Shown piece after piece: positions 36,042-45,209 of a stretch of DNA of 64,000 nt. Below the pieces are notes generated by a model. It saw only the letters and a list, made by a program, of their open reading frames with translations, was not told where the DNA came from and ran no database searches. Numbering within the stretch: position 1 is the stretch's first letter; the number at the start of each line of letters is the position of its first letter. Origin of the DNA: Paenibacillus arenilitoris (GTDB lineage Bacteria > Bacillota > Bacilli > Paenibacillales > Paenibacillaceae); assembly GCF_014705655.1 (NCBI RefSeq), contig NZ_JACXIY010000037.1:24134-88133 (forward strand), read 5' to 3'. A program made the translations under genes and the position numbers.

Positions 36042-37076
36042 TTAACCCCGGATCAACGTGACCTTAAATACGCTTCCCGATTCGGAGCTCGTCTCCAGCT
36101 CAGCGGTCCCCTGGAACAAGGCAAGCAAATGGCGGACAATCGACAAGCCCAGACCAGCCCCGCCACTCCTGCGTGCCCGTGACGAGTCGATTCGATAAAA
36201 CCGTTCAAAAATCAGCTCCCAAGACGCCCGGGGTATTCCCTTCCCCGTGTCCGAAACCCGTACCGCAACCCGTCCATCTTCTTGCGAGACCTGCAGCGTT
36301 ACGTTCCCACCCGTCCGATTATACCGGATGGCGTTGTCCAGCAGATTTCGAAAGACCAGGAATAAGAAGCTTTCTTCCCCCTTGACCAAAGCCGCGCAGG
36401 GCTCCGTCAGATGAAGCGTCACCCCGTATTTGACGGCCACCGGTTCCATAAATGAAGTGACATCTGCAAGAATGTCGGCAAGCTCTACAACCTGGTGCTC
36501 ACCATGCTCCCGATCGTACGTACCGTCCGCCAGCAGCAGCAAATCCTCCGTTAATGACTCCAGTCGCGTAAGCGTCCGCTCGGTTGTCGCCTTGTAATCC
36601 CGCCATTCGCTTGGATCAATGCCATCGCCGTCTCCGGCCACTTCAAGATTCGTACGCAGAATGGAAAGCGGCGTTCTTAATTCATGCGCGGCCGCGGAAA
36701 CAAACCGGGCCTGTTGGTTAAAGGAGTGTTCCAGCCCATCCAGCATCGAATTAAATACGATCCCGAGCTTCTTCAATTCGTCATGCAGCAGGTCAATTTC
36801 GAGACGTTGGTGCAGGGTGGATGCCGTTATTCCGGCAGCTGTCTCACTCATCCGTTTCACTGGCTTCAGGATAATGACGGCGAGCCAGTGCGAGCTCAGA
36901 ATCATGCCTATTAGAACGACAACCAAGCTTATGATACGCCCCTGCGACTCGGATACAATGCTGTAAACGGAGAAAAAAGACTCTATAGACACATATAGCG
37001 TAATCAATATCGCCAAAAAAAGAATAGAAAACAGCGTCACTCTTGCACGAAGCGAAAGCCGGTTCCACGGTCTCAT
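36042..37076 (-). CDS. Sensor histidine kinase
   Basis: 344 residues. Two membrane helices (about 12-32 and 42-65) enclose almost no extracellular loop, so an intramembrane cue is likely. A HAMP region follows, then the phospho-acceptor His in AAHELRTPLS, and the ATPase domain with NLLDNAIRYN, DTGKGIP and GGAGLGLSIV. The ATG at 37074-37076 overlaps the stop of the response-regulator gene (ATGA). It acts with that regulator. Confidence 0.92.
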   Translation of the reverse strand: MRPWNRLSLRARVTLFSILFLAILITLYVSIESFFSVYSIVSESQGRIISLVVVLIGMILSSHWLAVIILKPVKRMSETAAGITASTLHQRLEIDLLHDELKKLGIVFNSMLDGLEHSFNQQARFVSAAAHELRTPLSILRTNLEVAGDGDGIDPSEWRDYKATTERTLTRLESLTEDLLLLADGTYDREHGEHQVVELADILADVTSFMEPVAVKYGVTLHLTEPCAALVKGEESFLFLVFRNLLDNAIRYNRTGGNVTLQVSQEDGRVAVRVSDTGKGIPRASWELIFERFYRIDSSRARRSGGAGLGLSIVRHLLALFQGTAELETSSESGSVFKVTLIRG

Positions 37077-37786
37077 GTCGTTTCCTCTTTCTTTGCAGCC
37101 GTGCTCAGAGCCCATTTATACCCATACCCTTGAACGGTCTGAATATACCTCTCCCCTGCCTCCGGATCATGGTGCGAGAGCTTTCTGCGCAAGGAATTGA
37201 CGTGAACCCTGACCGTAGAGGAAAAGGGATCCGCATGGATGTCCCAAACATGCTCAAGAAGCCTTTCGGACGAAATGACCTCGCCGGGATGCAGCATCAG
37301 GTATTCGAGCAGACCGAATTCTTTTCTCGTTAATGAAACAAGAACATGCTCGAACCGGACTTCCTTCGTTTTCGAATCAAGGGTAAGCTGGCCGAACTGC
37401 AGGACGGGGCTTTTCACGGACGAACGCCGGCGAAGGAGCGCCCGGATGCGGGCAAGCAATTCATTGAACACGAACGGTTTGCGGAGATAGTCGTCCGCGC
37501 CCGAATCGAGCCCTTCTTCCGCCTCGTCCGGATGGCTGCGCGCGGTCAGCATGAGGATAAACACATCGTTATGGTGCGAGGACTGACGAATCCGATGACA
37601 AAGCGAAATGCCGTCCAGCTCCGGAAGATTGATGTCGAGGAGAATGACGTCATAATCATTGGTATCCGCGTGCTCCCACCCGGTCAGCCCGTCTACAGCG
37701 ATGTCCACCGCATAACCTTCCCGCTTTAAGCCTTTGGCTAACGCGCGTGAAAGGTCCTCCTCATCTTCAACAATGAGGATTCGCAT
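37073..37786 (-). CDS. OmpR family response regulator
   Basis: 237 residues. The receiver domain has the acidic triad EDE at 7-9, phospho-acceptor Asp51 in LLDINLPELDG and the Lys in LRKPF. The C-terminal winged helix (LTRKEFGLLEYLMLHPGEV, VRVHVNSLRRKL) binds direct repeats. The ATG at 37784-37786 was chosen because family members begin MRILIVEDE. It is divergent from the thiol-redox operon, whose promoter carries OmpR/PhoP-like boxes. Confidence 0.93.
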   Translation of the reverse strand: MRILIVEDEEDLSRALAKGLKREGYAVDIAVDGLTGWEHADTNDYDVILLDINLPELDGISLCHRIRQSSHHNDVFILMLTARSHPDEAEEGLDSGADDYLRKPFVFNELLARIRALLRRRSSVKSPVLQFGQLTLDSKTKEVRFEHVLVSLTRKEFGLLEYLMLHPGEVISSERLLEHVWDIHADPFSSTVRVHVNSLRRKLSHHDPEAGERYIQTVQGYGYKWALSTAAKKEETT

Positions 37787-37872
37787 ATCACCACTCCTTC
37801 CTTCAATGACAATAGAATAGCACACGCATTTTCGCGATGCGAGGAAAAGAAGGCCGTCATCCGGAGCTTCAC

Positions 37873-37905
37873 TTAACAAGGATTTAACAGCCCGCCCTTT
37901 ATAAT
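37873..37905 (+). promoter_or_regulatory. OmpR/PhoP-like direct repeats and promoter of the redox operon
   Basis: TTAACA occurs at 37873-37878 and again at 37884-37889, an 11-bp period with a 5-bp gap, followed 10 bp later by TATAAT (37900-37905). This is the layout of PhoP/OmpR-activated promoters in Gram-positives. Confidence 0.65.
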
Positions 37906-37968
37906 CAAAACAAATCTTCCTTTGGCATGGAGGAAGTTTAACAGAATGGAAAAGAAGGAGGAGGTCTT

Positions 37969-38253
37969 TTGTTAATCGAGGTGGTATCGGCTGGGCCAGG
38001 GTGTTCCATTTGTCAAAAAGCGCTAAAGCTGGTGAAGCAAGCAGCGGCGGAATTTCCGCAAATCGAGATTCGGGAGCTGCATGTGGTCGATCAGTTTGAA
38101 CGTCTCCAGGAACTGAACGTTTTCAGCGCCGGAGCGATTCTCATCAACGGGAAAGCGGAATTCAGCTCTTTGCCCGCACTGCCCAAGCTTCGTGAGCGTG
38201 TGCACGAATTGCTGCATCATGAAGATCTAATACGAAATAAAAGGAGAAACTAA
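37969..38253 (+). CDS. Small thioredoxin-fold protein with CxxC motif
   Basis: 94 residues with the redox pair C12-S-I-C15 and an ILINGK segment where thioredoxins carry the cis-Pro strand region. It starts with TTG after GAAGGAGGAGG. The stop overlaps the next gene's ATG by one base. Likely it passes electrons to or from the CcdA-like membrane protein encoded next. Confidence 0.8.
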   Translation: MLIEVVSAGPGCSICQKALKLVKQAAAEFPQIEIRELHVVDQFERLQELNVFSAGAILINGKAEFSSLPALPKLRERVHELLHHEDLIRNKRRN

Positions 38254-38948
38254 TGGAAGATTTATATCATTTTACGATCACGGGCGGAATTTCCGCCTCT
38301 ACTTACATCCTTGTCTTCATCGTCGGCATCGTGAGCGCGGTATTGGCATGCTATTTGCCTGTGCTTGCCATGTTTGCGGGTTATGTCCAGAAAGGAGCGG
38401 CCGGCGATAAAAGAAAAGCCCTTGTGATCGCGATCAACTTTATCTTAGGTATGATTGTCACTTCGCTGTTGATCGGTTTGATCATCGCGCTGCTCGGCCA
38501 GCAGTTCCTGCCCTTTGTCGAGAAATACCATTTATTGACCTGGGTTCCGCCCGTCTTTGACCTATTGGCCGGGCTTCAGCTGCTTGGCGTCATTACATTC
38601 GCGATGCCCGCTTTCCAGAAGCCGATGAGCCGGCCGGACCTCCCGCCAAGCAACATGGCCGCTTTCAAGCTGGGGATTCCTTACGGACTGGTCATTTCAC
38701 CCTGTGCAATCCCCATCTTTTTTGCGCTGATTAGCTATATCGCCCTTCAAGGAAGCCCGCTTCACGGAGCGCTGCTCATGACTACCTATACGCTTGGGAA
38801 AGGCGTGATACTCGCGCTTGTTGCCGTCTTCTCCATTTCCATTCTAAGCAAATTGTCCAAATGGAGCGGTCCTGTCAAAAAAGTCGCCGGCTACCTCTCC
38901 ATCGCAATCGGTATCGTTTTTCTGGTTATTGGGTTTTTAAAATTATAG
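38253..38948 (+). CDS. CcdA/DsbD-type membrane thiol-disulfide carrier
   Basis: 231 residues and six membrane segments. The two membrane cysteines of the family are visible, C33 in LACYLPVL and C151 in ISPCAIP. It should move reducing equivalents across the membrane to extracytoplasmic thiol proteins. It is translationally coupled to the thioredoxin-like gene and followed after 45 bp by a peroxiredoxin-like gene. Confidence 0.88.
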   Translation: MEDLYHFTITGGISASTYILVFIVGIVSAVLACYLPVLAMFAGYVQKGAAGDKRKALVIAINFILGMIVTSLLIGLIIALLGQQFLPFVEKYHLLTWVPPVFDLLAGLQLLGVITFAMPAFQKPMSRPDLPPSNMAAFKLGIPYGLVISPCAIPIFFALISYIALQGSPLHGALLMTTYTLGKGVILALVAVFSISILSKLSKWSGPVKKVAGYLSIAIGIVFLVIGFLKL

Positions 38949-38993
38949 GTTGGCGGAGCATACATTCCGTTATAATGATGGAGGAATTCATTC

Positions 38994-39638
38994 ATGTCAT
39001 TAAAGCAAACGCTGGAAGAAATGAAACAACAGTTTGTCGCCCATTCGCCCGCGGAAGTGCTGGCCGAGATGTTCCGTTCGATCCGGGAGCAGCAGGAATC
39101 GGGCGTGCGGCATGGCCTGCAGGAAGGGCAGAAGGCGAAAGATTTTTCGCTGAATAATCCGATGGGCATCCCCGTTCACTTGTACGACGAACTAGCCAAA
39201 GGACCTGTCGTTCTCACCTTCTACCGCGGCGGCTGGTGCCCCTTCTGCAACGCGCAGCTCCGGGCGTATCAGAAATTGCTGCCGGAGATTCATGCGCTGG
39301 GCGCCAGGCTCATCGCCGTTAGCCCGCAAAGCCCGGACAATACGCTTTCCCATCAGGAGAAGGAAGAACTGCGATTCCAGGTGCTGAGCGATACGAACGG
39401 TCTGGTGGCCGCCTATTACAATATTTTGTACGACGTGCCGCCGTACCTTCAGGAGATCATGACGAACAAGTTCAAGCTGGATCTGGCCGAATACAACGCG
39501 ACCGAGCGGTGGATCCTTCCCATCCCTTCCACCTTCATGATCGACGAATCCGGCATGATCCGTTCCGCGTACGTTAACCCGGATTTCATGAAGCGCCCCG
39601 ATCCGGAGGATATCCTGGCTGAGTTAAGGAAGTTGTGA
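38994..39638 (+). CDS. Peroxiredoxin-like (AhpC/TSA family) protein
   Basis: 214 residues. The thioredoxin-fold core starts near residue 45, with the active-site motif RGGWCPFCNAQL (C82 and C85) and a late cis-Pro region IPSTFMID. The two-cysteine WCPFC form is typical of the redoxin/PrxL class. It has no export signal. As the last gene of the redox operon it may detoxify peroxides using thiols supplied by its neighbours. Confidence 0.85.
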   Translation: MSLKQTLEEMKQQFVAHSPAEVLAEMFRSIREQQESGVRHGLQEGQKAKDFSLNNPMGIPVHLYDELAKGPVVLTFYRGGWCPFCNAQLRAYQKLLPEIHALGARLIAVSPQSPDNTLSHQEKEELRFQVLSDTNGLVAAYYNILYDVPPYLQEIMTNKFKLDLAEYNATERWILPIPSTFMIDESGMIRSAYVNPDFMKRPDPEDILAELRKL

Positions 39639-39770
39639 AAATAAGATGGATACATGAGTCTGCAACGGGGTGATATTTGGCTCGTCCAGAAGCCTGGAGC
39701 GATTTTGATTCGATCTGTAAAACAAGCGTTCCTGGCTGCCGACCTCCTGAGACAATATCCAATTGCAAAT

Positions 39771-39791
39771 GGTCCACGGAGCCCGTGGACC
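39771..39791. terminator. Palindrome between converging genes, possible terminator
   Basis: A perfect 9-bp stem GGTCCACGG/CCGTGGACC with a 3-base loop, 21 bp after the aldo/keto reductase stop. No strong T tract, so termination is uncertain. Confidence 0.4.
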
Positions 39792-39812
39792 AATGCTTCT
39801 TCTGATTATAGT

Positions 39813-40784
39813 CTAGCCGTCGAGCAGCGTCATCTGATCTTTCATATAACGCGTGCCGTGAACGACATTCTTGGGGCTGACCTGATCGATTCGTTCGAGG
39901 TCCTCCTTCATGAGAAGGATATCAGCCGCGGCCGCATTTTCCTCCAGATACTTGATACGCTTCGTACCCGGGATAGGCAGCGCCCCGTTGGCAATCGTCC
40001 AGGCAATGGCCAATTGGGATGGTGTACAGTTCTTCTCCATCGCGATCTCCTTAATCTTGTCGACAACCTCAATGTTCATCCGAAAGTTGTCTCCTTGGAA
40101 CCGCGGCATCCATCTGCGAAGATCGTCGGCGGCCAGATCCTCGAAAGTGCGAAGCTCGCCGGAGATAAAGCCCCTGCTCAGTGGACTGTAGGCCACATGG
40201 GTAATCCCCAGCTCTCTTACGGTAGGGAGTATCTCCTCTTCGATGTCACGGCTCCAGAGCGAATACTCACTCTCTAGCACGGAGATCGGATACACGGCAT
40301 GAGCGCGGCGAATGGTGGAAGCGGAAGCCTCGGACAGGCCGAGCGCCCGAACTTTGCCTGCCTTGACCAAGTCTGCCATCGCTCCGACCGTCTCCTCTAT
40401 CGGGATTTGCGGATCGACGCGGTGTTGGTAGTATAGATCGATGTAATCCGTATTCAAACGGCGAAGGCTATCCTCCACTACTTTCTTAACGTAATCAGGA
40501 TGGCCACTGATGCTCTCGTAATTTGGGGTGTACGAGAACTTGGTGGCGATAATGGCTTGCTCGCGGCGCCCTTGAAGAGCACGGCCGAGCAGCTTTTCGT
40601 TATGCCCGTTCCCGTACACGTCCGCGGTATCGAACATCGTGACGCCTATGTCCAAAGCGCGATGGATCGTTTGGATCGACTGTTCGTCGTTAGTCTCCCC
40701 GTAAATGCCTGGAGACATTCCCATAATTCCCAGTCCGATCGAAGAGACGAGGATATTGCTATTGCCCAAAATTCTTTGCTGCAT
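39813..40784 (-). CDS. Aldo/keto reductase
   Basis: 323 residues, TIM-barrel NADPH reductase. The catalytic Asp and Tyr are in FDTADVYGNG, the Lys in IIATKFSYTP and the His in YYQHRVDP. The cofactor-binding IPGTKRIKYLEENAAA lies near the C-terminus. Related proteins reduce aldehydes or plant-type alkaloid ketones; the substrate is unknown. It lies 16 bp behind the MerR regulator gene in one unit. Confidence 0.92.
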   Translation of the reverse strand: MQQRILGNSNILVSSIGLGIMGMSPGIYGETNDEQSIQTIHRALDIGVTMFDTADVYGNGHNEKLLGRALQGRREQAIIATKFSYTPNYESISGHPDYVKKVVEDSLRRLNTDYIDLYYQHRVDPQIPIEETVGAMADLVKAGKVRALGLSEASASTIRRAHAVYPISVLESEYSLWSRDIEEEILPTVRELGITHVAYSPLSRGFISGELRTFEDLAADDLRRWMPRFQGDNFRMNIEVVDKIKEIAMEKNCTPSQLAIAWTIANGALPIPGTKRIKYLEENAAAADILLMKEDLERIDQVSPKNVVHGTRYMKDQMTLLDG

Positions 40785-40800
40785 TTGTTAATCCCTCATT

Positions 40801-41223
40801 CTATGTTTGTTGTCGCTCTGACTCCTCCATCTTGATTAACAACTGGCTCTCGGAAGGGATTCTCCCTTTCTCGATGTCTTCGTATATCGACAGTTTGTTA
40901 TTGACGGCGTCGAGCGCTTCGGCCAATTCGTTCTGGCGGCGAAATAAATCTTCCTTGTACTGGTTCAAGATCGCTTTGCGCTGTGGAATCGTCGAATCAC
41001 CATCGAGCGCAAGATCCACCATCTCCTTCAGCAACGACAGCTTCATCCCTGTCGCCCGGAAACATGTCATCAGCCGGATCCAATCCAGGTGATCTTGTTC
41101 GAACAGTCGATTCCCGTTCTTATCTCTCTTAATGTAAGGGAGCAATCCCTCCTTCTCGTAAAAACGAATCGTATGAGCCGGGCAACCAAGCCGCTCTGAA
41201 GCTTCTTTGATCGTGAATGCCAT
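40801..41223 (-). CDS. MerR family transcriptional regulator
   Basis: 140 residues. The N-terminal winged helix reads FTIKEASERLGCPAHTIRFYEKEGLLP, followed by a dimerising coiled coil (QNELAEALDAVNNKL). No effector-binding cysteines are obvious beyond the DNA-binding domain, so an aldehyde or small-molecule sensor is possible. It heads the operon with the aldo/keto reductase. Confidence 0.92.
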   Translation of the reverse strand: MAFTIKEASERLGCPAHTIRFYEKEGLLPYIKRDKNGNRLFEQDHLDWIRLMTCFRATGMKLSLLKEMVDLALDGDSTIPQRKAILNQYKEDLFRRQNELAEALDAVNNKLSIYEDIEKGRIPSESQLLIKMEESERQQT

Positions 41224-41275
41224 TGGCCGGATCGCTCCTTATCGGTTATTTTCAGACGGAATCGGCTGGTTCTTC

Positions 41276-41307
41276 CTCATCCTAAACCTTAAAGTACACT
41301 TTAAGGC
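41276..41307 (-). promoter_or_regulatory. MerR-type operator inside a long-spacer promoter
   Basis: CCTTAAAGTACACTTTAAGG (41287-41306) is a near-perfect 20-bp dyad. On the minus strand it lies between TTGCCT and TAGGAT, which are 19 bp apart, the elongated spacer typical of MerR-activated promoters. Confidence 0.7.
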
Positions 41308-41755
41308 AAGCGATATTTTGGGAGACAGCTGTTAACGTCTGAACTACTGGTTATCGTTATAATGCCCATCATTGACCCTATTTAGGGGGGGTGCTGTGAA
41401 AACTGGAGCTATAATAGAGGCACCTTCGGCGTTAAAATACGCATAATGTTCGTTTCAATATCGTTTATTTTCGAATCCTTCTTGCTTACTCAATGGACAC
41501 TTCGTGCATCTGAGTGTTCTACCAGACAAAAGTCGGCACTAAAATGGAGCAGTTGCGCTGACAAACTGCCCCGAGATGCGTTGAACTAGCGTTTCCGTAA
41601 GCGTAACAACGAATCCGCCTAAATAACATGCTATTCGAGCAGTTTTTTGAAATAGATTAGCCCAGGGCACCGGAAATCGACCATGGGCAATCATCTATGC
41701 CCCAACTGTGAGTATATATTAGTAGAAGTACGATAACGGATTCGGAGGGATCGGC
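41308..41755. other. Intergenic region with no gene recognised
   Basis: About 450 bp. A TATAAT at about 41411 and short inverted repeats occur, but I see no open frame with a ribosome site and no known RNA. It may hold the promoter of the hydrolase gene. Confidence 0.4.
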
Positions 41756-42520
41756 GTGGGAAGCTTTATAACGGTGGAACCTGGCATTAACATATTCGTG
41801 GAGGATATTAATCCGGCGGGCAGGAAAACGATCTTTTTCATTCATGGCTGGCCGCTTAACCACAATCAGTTCGAATATCAGTATGATGTGCTTCCGGCAA
41901 TGGGCTACCGCTGCGTCAGCATCGACTGGCGGGGCTACGGCAACTCGGATAAGCCGTTCACGGGCTATGGCTTTGACCGTTTGGCGGACGATATACGTAT
42001 CGTCGCGGGCGCACTGCAACTGAAGGACTTTACACTGGCAGGGCACTCGACCGGCGGGGCGATTGCGATCCGGTACATGGCGCGGCACCAAGGCTATGGC
42101 GTAAACAAACTCGTGTTGATCGATGCGGCGGCGCCGTCCAGCGTGGACAAACAGACAGCGAACGAGTTTATTGCCGCCACCTTGAACGACCGCCCCAACA
42201 TGCTGCAGAGCGTGACTAACTTGTTCTTCTTCCAGCTTATCACAGGACCGTTCGCCAATTGGTTTATGCAGATGAGCCTGCAGGCAGCCGGCTATGCCAC
42301 TTCGGCGATCATGGTCACGCTGCAAGACGAAAACGTGTATTCGGATCTTCAGAAAATCGCCGTACCTACACTGATTGTTCACGGCATACACGACAAAATC
42401 GTCCCTTTCACCAAAGGACAGGAAACGCACATACTGATCAAGGGCTCGCAGTTCGTCCCATTCCAATACAGCGGCCATGGCCCGTTCTGGGAAGAACGCG
42501 AGCGGTTTAACCAGCTATGA
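41756..42520 (+). CDS. Alpha/beta hydrolase
   Basis: 254 residues. The oxyanion segment HGWPLNH, the nucleophile elbow GHSTGG and the late FQYSGHGPFWEE (catalytic His) follow the usual order. It resembles non-heme chloroperoxidase and haloperoxidase-like esterases. The GTG start follows GGAGGGATC. It is transcribed alone, ending at a terminator. Confidence 0.87.
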   Translation: MGSFITVEPGINIFVEDINPAGRKTIFFIHGWPLNHNQFEYQYDVLPAMGYRCVSIDWRGYGNSDKPFTGYGFDRLADDIRIVAGALQLKDFTLAGHSTGGAIAIRYMARHQGYGVNKLVLIDAAAPSSVDKQTANEFIAATLNDRPNMLQSVTNLFFFQLITGPFANWFMQMSLQAAGYATSAIMVTLQDENVYSDLQKIAVPTLIVHGIHDKIVPFTKGQETHILIKGSQFVPFQYSGHGPFWEERERFNQL

Positions 42521-42548
42521 TGCAATTCGTTGGTTGATACGGGTGTAT

Positions 42549-42584
42549 AAAGGCTGTCGTTCCAGAGGGAATGGCCGCCTTTTG
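42549..42584 (+). terminator. Terminator of the hydrolase gene
   Basis: An imperfect 15-bp stem beginning AAAGGCTG and ending GCCGCCTTTT, followed by TTTTGT. Confidence 0.65.
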
Positions 42585-42688
42585 TACGTTAAAATTATAT
42601 TATCGTGCGGAATCCGATTTCCTGCAAAGGCAATATTAAAGTAATCTGCCCGTTAGCGGAGTTGGAAAGTTTTTCATAATTCTAGTCC

Positions 42689-42724
42689 AAGAATGCTCGC
42701 CATAATTGCATGATGAGCATTCTT
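42689..42724 (-). terminator. Terminator of the sigma/anti-sigma operon
   Basis: AAGAATGCTC (42689-42698) pairs perfectly with GAGCATTCTT (42715-42724), 44 bp after the anti-sigma stop. Confidence 0.5.
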
Positions 42725-42767
42725 GGTTTAGGAGAGGAGTTAAACAGACGCCTGCTTGCAGAATGAA

Positions 42768-44270
42768 TTAATCGATTCTAAAACGCCAGCTTTGATCTGG
42801 ACGATGGATTGTGTCTACCTTCACTCTTTTAAGCAGCCAATTACCGCTAATAAAAGGAGTCCCTTCAGCAATAAATTCTGAATCTTCATTTAACGTAATC
42901 GTGTTCTCCTCCATGTAAGAACCGCTAAAACTTAATTTATAACTCTTATTATTATCATCAATCAGTTGCCATTCATCATTTATAAATGGGTTGACGAACT
43001 GTCCTCCAATTTGAATAATTGTTTTGTTAGCTTCTTGTTTGACTCCGCCCAATTTTATTATGTCTCCATTTGATTCAAAGGTTTTGATGTTTTTTTGCAA
43101 GTCGCTTGGATTGAATTTCATCATATCCTTGCTTTGTTCGGTTTTACGAAGACCATCTAATACAAAATATAAGCTTTCTTCGCGCTGTAATGATCGGAAT
43201 AGATAGGTCCATTGATACTTTCGACTAGTCTGGTTATAAGTTACCGTCTTTGAAAACAAACTACTTGGATACCCTACTTCCATCGTCGTAACCTTCTCGA
43301 CTATTTTTCCGTTTATGTCTTCTATGTGAAAGTATAATTCATGCTCTGGCTTAGTAGCGTTGCTATTACTTCCATCTCCAAGTTCCGAAGTATTAATCTC
43401 CAGCCTTACACCTGCAGGGGAATATACCATCCTCATTACTTCAAGAGCGATGCCTTTAAACGTGTAGGTTTTATTCAAGTTATTAACCTCTACGTTTTTA
43501 GAAACAGCTTTCAAATTAACCGGTATTTTAAAACTCCAATCGCCATCGATCACTTCACCTTTATCCGTAGTTAACCGGTTGATGACTCCCCTAATGTAGA
43601 CTTGATCGTGCTCTAGTTCATTTTTCATAATAGATTGCATGTAATAAAAATCAGGTGCGTAGCCGATATCGGAGAACTCCGCAAGAACCTCTTCATTTTC
43701 GCCCACTACCTCAATATGGTTAGAACCATTTAGATTAAGGATGTTATCAAAATGTTCGCCATCTTTTCCTATTATCTGGACTGCTGCAGCTACGCGAGCC
43801 GGGTCCGCAATGATATCAGAGACCTTTAAAGTAAATCCTCTATCTTCTATAGCGATATCCGCATGAAACACGTTTCCTACTTCATAAGCGGTCAGAAGCC
43901 CTTGATCCATCACATCAGAATCCATAAATAAAGACTGGACATATTTAGCCATGACTGGCGAAGAACATGCAATCAATAAGAATGCAACAATTGAAGCTGC
44001 AATATAATATTTTTTTCTTGGTCGAGATGGTTTTAAACCGTATTCTCCCTTTTGATTTTTCTCAATCTTCGAAATTTCACTCATTATTTTGTAATTTGCT
44101 TGATCAGGCAATTCACTTGAATAAAGTAGGTCGTTAAAATAGTCCAACTCGCGCCTTGTTTTGTTCAATAGATCTTTACATTCATTGCAATGTAAGATAT
44201 GAGCCTCTATCTCATCGTTTTGACTGTTAGCTAAGTACATGCAAGCCTCGATTTCAGTAAAGCATTTCAA
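42768..44270 (-). CDS. Membrane anti-sigma factor, zinc-finger plus DUF4179-like domain
   Basis: 500 residues. The cytoplasmic N-terminus holds the HCNEC part of an anti-sigma zinc finger. One membrane helix follows near 90-110 (YYIAASIVAFLLIACSSPVMA). The remaining 390 residues are extracytoplasmic and DUF4179-like. It should hold the ECF sigma factor inactive until an envelope signal arrives. It overlaps the sigma gene by 17 bases. The pair is visibly richer in A+T than the surrounding genes. Confidence 0.85.
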   Translation of the reverse strand: MKCFTEIEACMYLANSQNDEIEAHILHCNECKDLLNKTRRELDYFNDLLYSSELPDQANYKIMSEISKIEKNQKGEYGLKPSRPRKKYYIAASIVAFLLIACSSPVMAKYVQSLFMDSDVMDQGLLTAYEVGNVFHADIAIEDRGFTLKVSDIIADPARVAAAVQIIGKDGEHFDNILNLNGSNHIEVVGENEEVLAEFSDIGYAPDFYYMQSIMKNELEHDQVYIRGVINRLTTDKGEVIDGDWSFKIPVNLKAVSKNVEVNNLNKTYTFKGIALEVMRMVYSPAGVRLEINTSELGDGSNSNATKPEHELYFHIEDINGKIVEKVTTMEVGYPSSLFSKTVTYNQTSRKYQWTYLFRSLQREESLYFVLDGLRKTEQSKDMMKFNPSDLQKNIKTFESNGDIIKLGGVKQEANKTIIQIGGQFVNPFINDEWQLIDDNNKSYKLSFSGSYMEENTITLNEDSEFIAEGTPFISGNWLLKRVKVDTIHRPDQSWRFRID

Positions 44271-44844
44271 ATTCGATCACCTCGCTGTTCGTCAACAGTT
44301 TTCTAACCTTCTTTTTTGCTCGATGTAAATGCACACTCACTTTATTCACGCTATAATTCATAATCTCAGCAATTTCCTCATAACTTAGCTCATTAGTAAA
44401 ACGTAACAGGAGAATCACTCTATAGTTAAATGGAATTCTCAACAAAATCCTTTGCAATTCTTGTTTTTGTTCCTTTTGAAGAAGGATGCTTTCTGGCGTT
44501 GATGAGTTATCGAATGTAGATAAACGCTCTAATTTACTTCTACGACCTCGAAATAAAGAAGATTTCCAATAATAATCTTTGGCTGTGTTGGAAGCAATCT
44601 TGAAAATCCACGCAGCTAAATTTTTATTTGCGTCTTGTTGATCCAAGAAACGATATATCTTCAAAAAAGTGTCCTGAGTCAGATCTTGCGCATCTTCTGC
44701 GTTAATGCCAGAATGTATAAAAAAACTGTATATCTTATCTTTGTAATTCTTAAAAATATAATCGAAGGATTGTTGCCGTTGTAAATTTACATGATCTATT
44801 TCAATCTGACTCCCCTCCGTTCTAGATTGATATGAGTTCATCAT
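44254..44844 (-). CDS. ECF-type RNA polymerase sigma factor
   Basis: 196 residues. Region 2 reads DYIFKNYKDKIYSFFIHSG, AEDAQDLTQDTFLKIY and NLAAWIFKIASNTAKDYYW. Region 4 has RVILLLRFTNELSYEEIAEIM and the recognition helix SVNKVSVHLHRAKKKV. The ATG at 44844 has only a weak ribosome site; GGAGGGG lies a little inside the frame, so the true start may be slightly downstream at an unusual codon. It is co-transcribed with its anti-sigma factor. Confidence 0.9.
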   Translation of the reverse strand: MMNSYQSRTEGSQIEIDHVNLQRQQSFDYIFKNYKDKIYSFFIHSGINAEDAQDLTQDTFLKIYRFLDQQDANKNLAAWIFKIASNTAKDYYWKSSLFRGRRSKLERLSTFDNSSTPESILLQKEQKQELQRILLRIPFNYRVILLLRFTNELSYEEIAEIMNYSVNKVSVHLHRAKKKVRKLLTNSEVIEFEMLY

Positions 44845-45006
44845 ACTAAAACATCTCGACTGTTGGCCAAAGTCAATTATGCTTTGTTAAATAATGCTCT
44901 CTACATATAGAGACGTCCTTAAACACAGATTTCTTACACTTATCAAAATAAATGCCAACTTTATTTTTCATGCCAACAGGTTTCCAATTAGATAATCAAT
45001 CGGTTT

Positions 45007-45042
45007 AGTGGCTTCGTCCGTATGTTACAGGACGAGGCCACT
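45007..45042. terminator. Orphan terminator-like hairpin
   Basis: AGTGGCTTCGTCC pairs, with one mismatch, with GGACGAGGCCACT. No gene ends in front of it on either strand, so it probably belonged to a gene that has been lost. Confidence 0.5.
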
Positions 45043-45076
45043 TAATAAAGTAAAATCTTATTTAGGAGTTGAATAG

Positions 45077-45199
45077 ATGACCATTACTCTTAGAGATTGC
45101 CAATCAAGCGATGTATTTATCACTTTCTCCTTTCTTTCACATAAAAGCTGGCAAGGAAGGAGCTGCGAAAAAAAAACCCGCTCGATTGAGCGGGATTAG
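45077..45199 (+). pseudogene. Short 5' fragment, possibly of a GNAT acetyltransferase
   Basis: TTAGGAGTTG precedes an ATG giving MTITLRDCQSSDVF, a start reminiscent of GNAT acetyltransferases. After about 15 residues it loses any resemblance and ends in the neighbouring terminator after 40 codons. Weak; it could be chance. Confidence 0.25.
45168..45194 (-). terminator. Terminator behind the DUF3231-like fragment
   Basis: CCCGCTC GATT GAGCGGG with a perfect 7-bp stem, followed on the minus strand by nine T. It lies 16 bp after the stop at 45210. Confidence 0.85.
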
Positions 45200-45209
45200 A
45201 AAATGTGCT

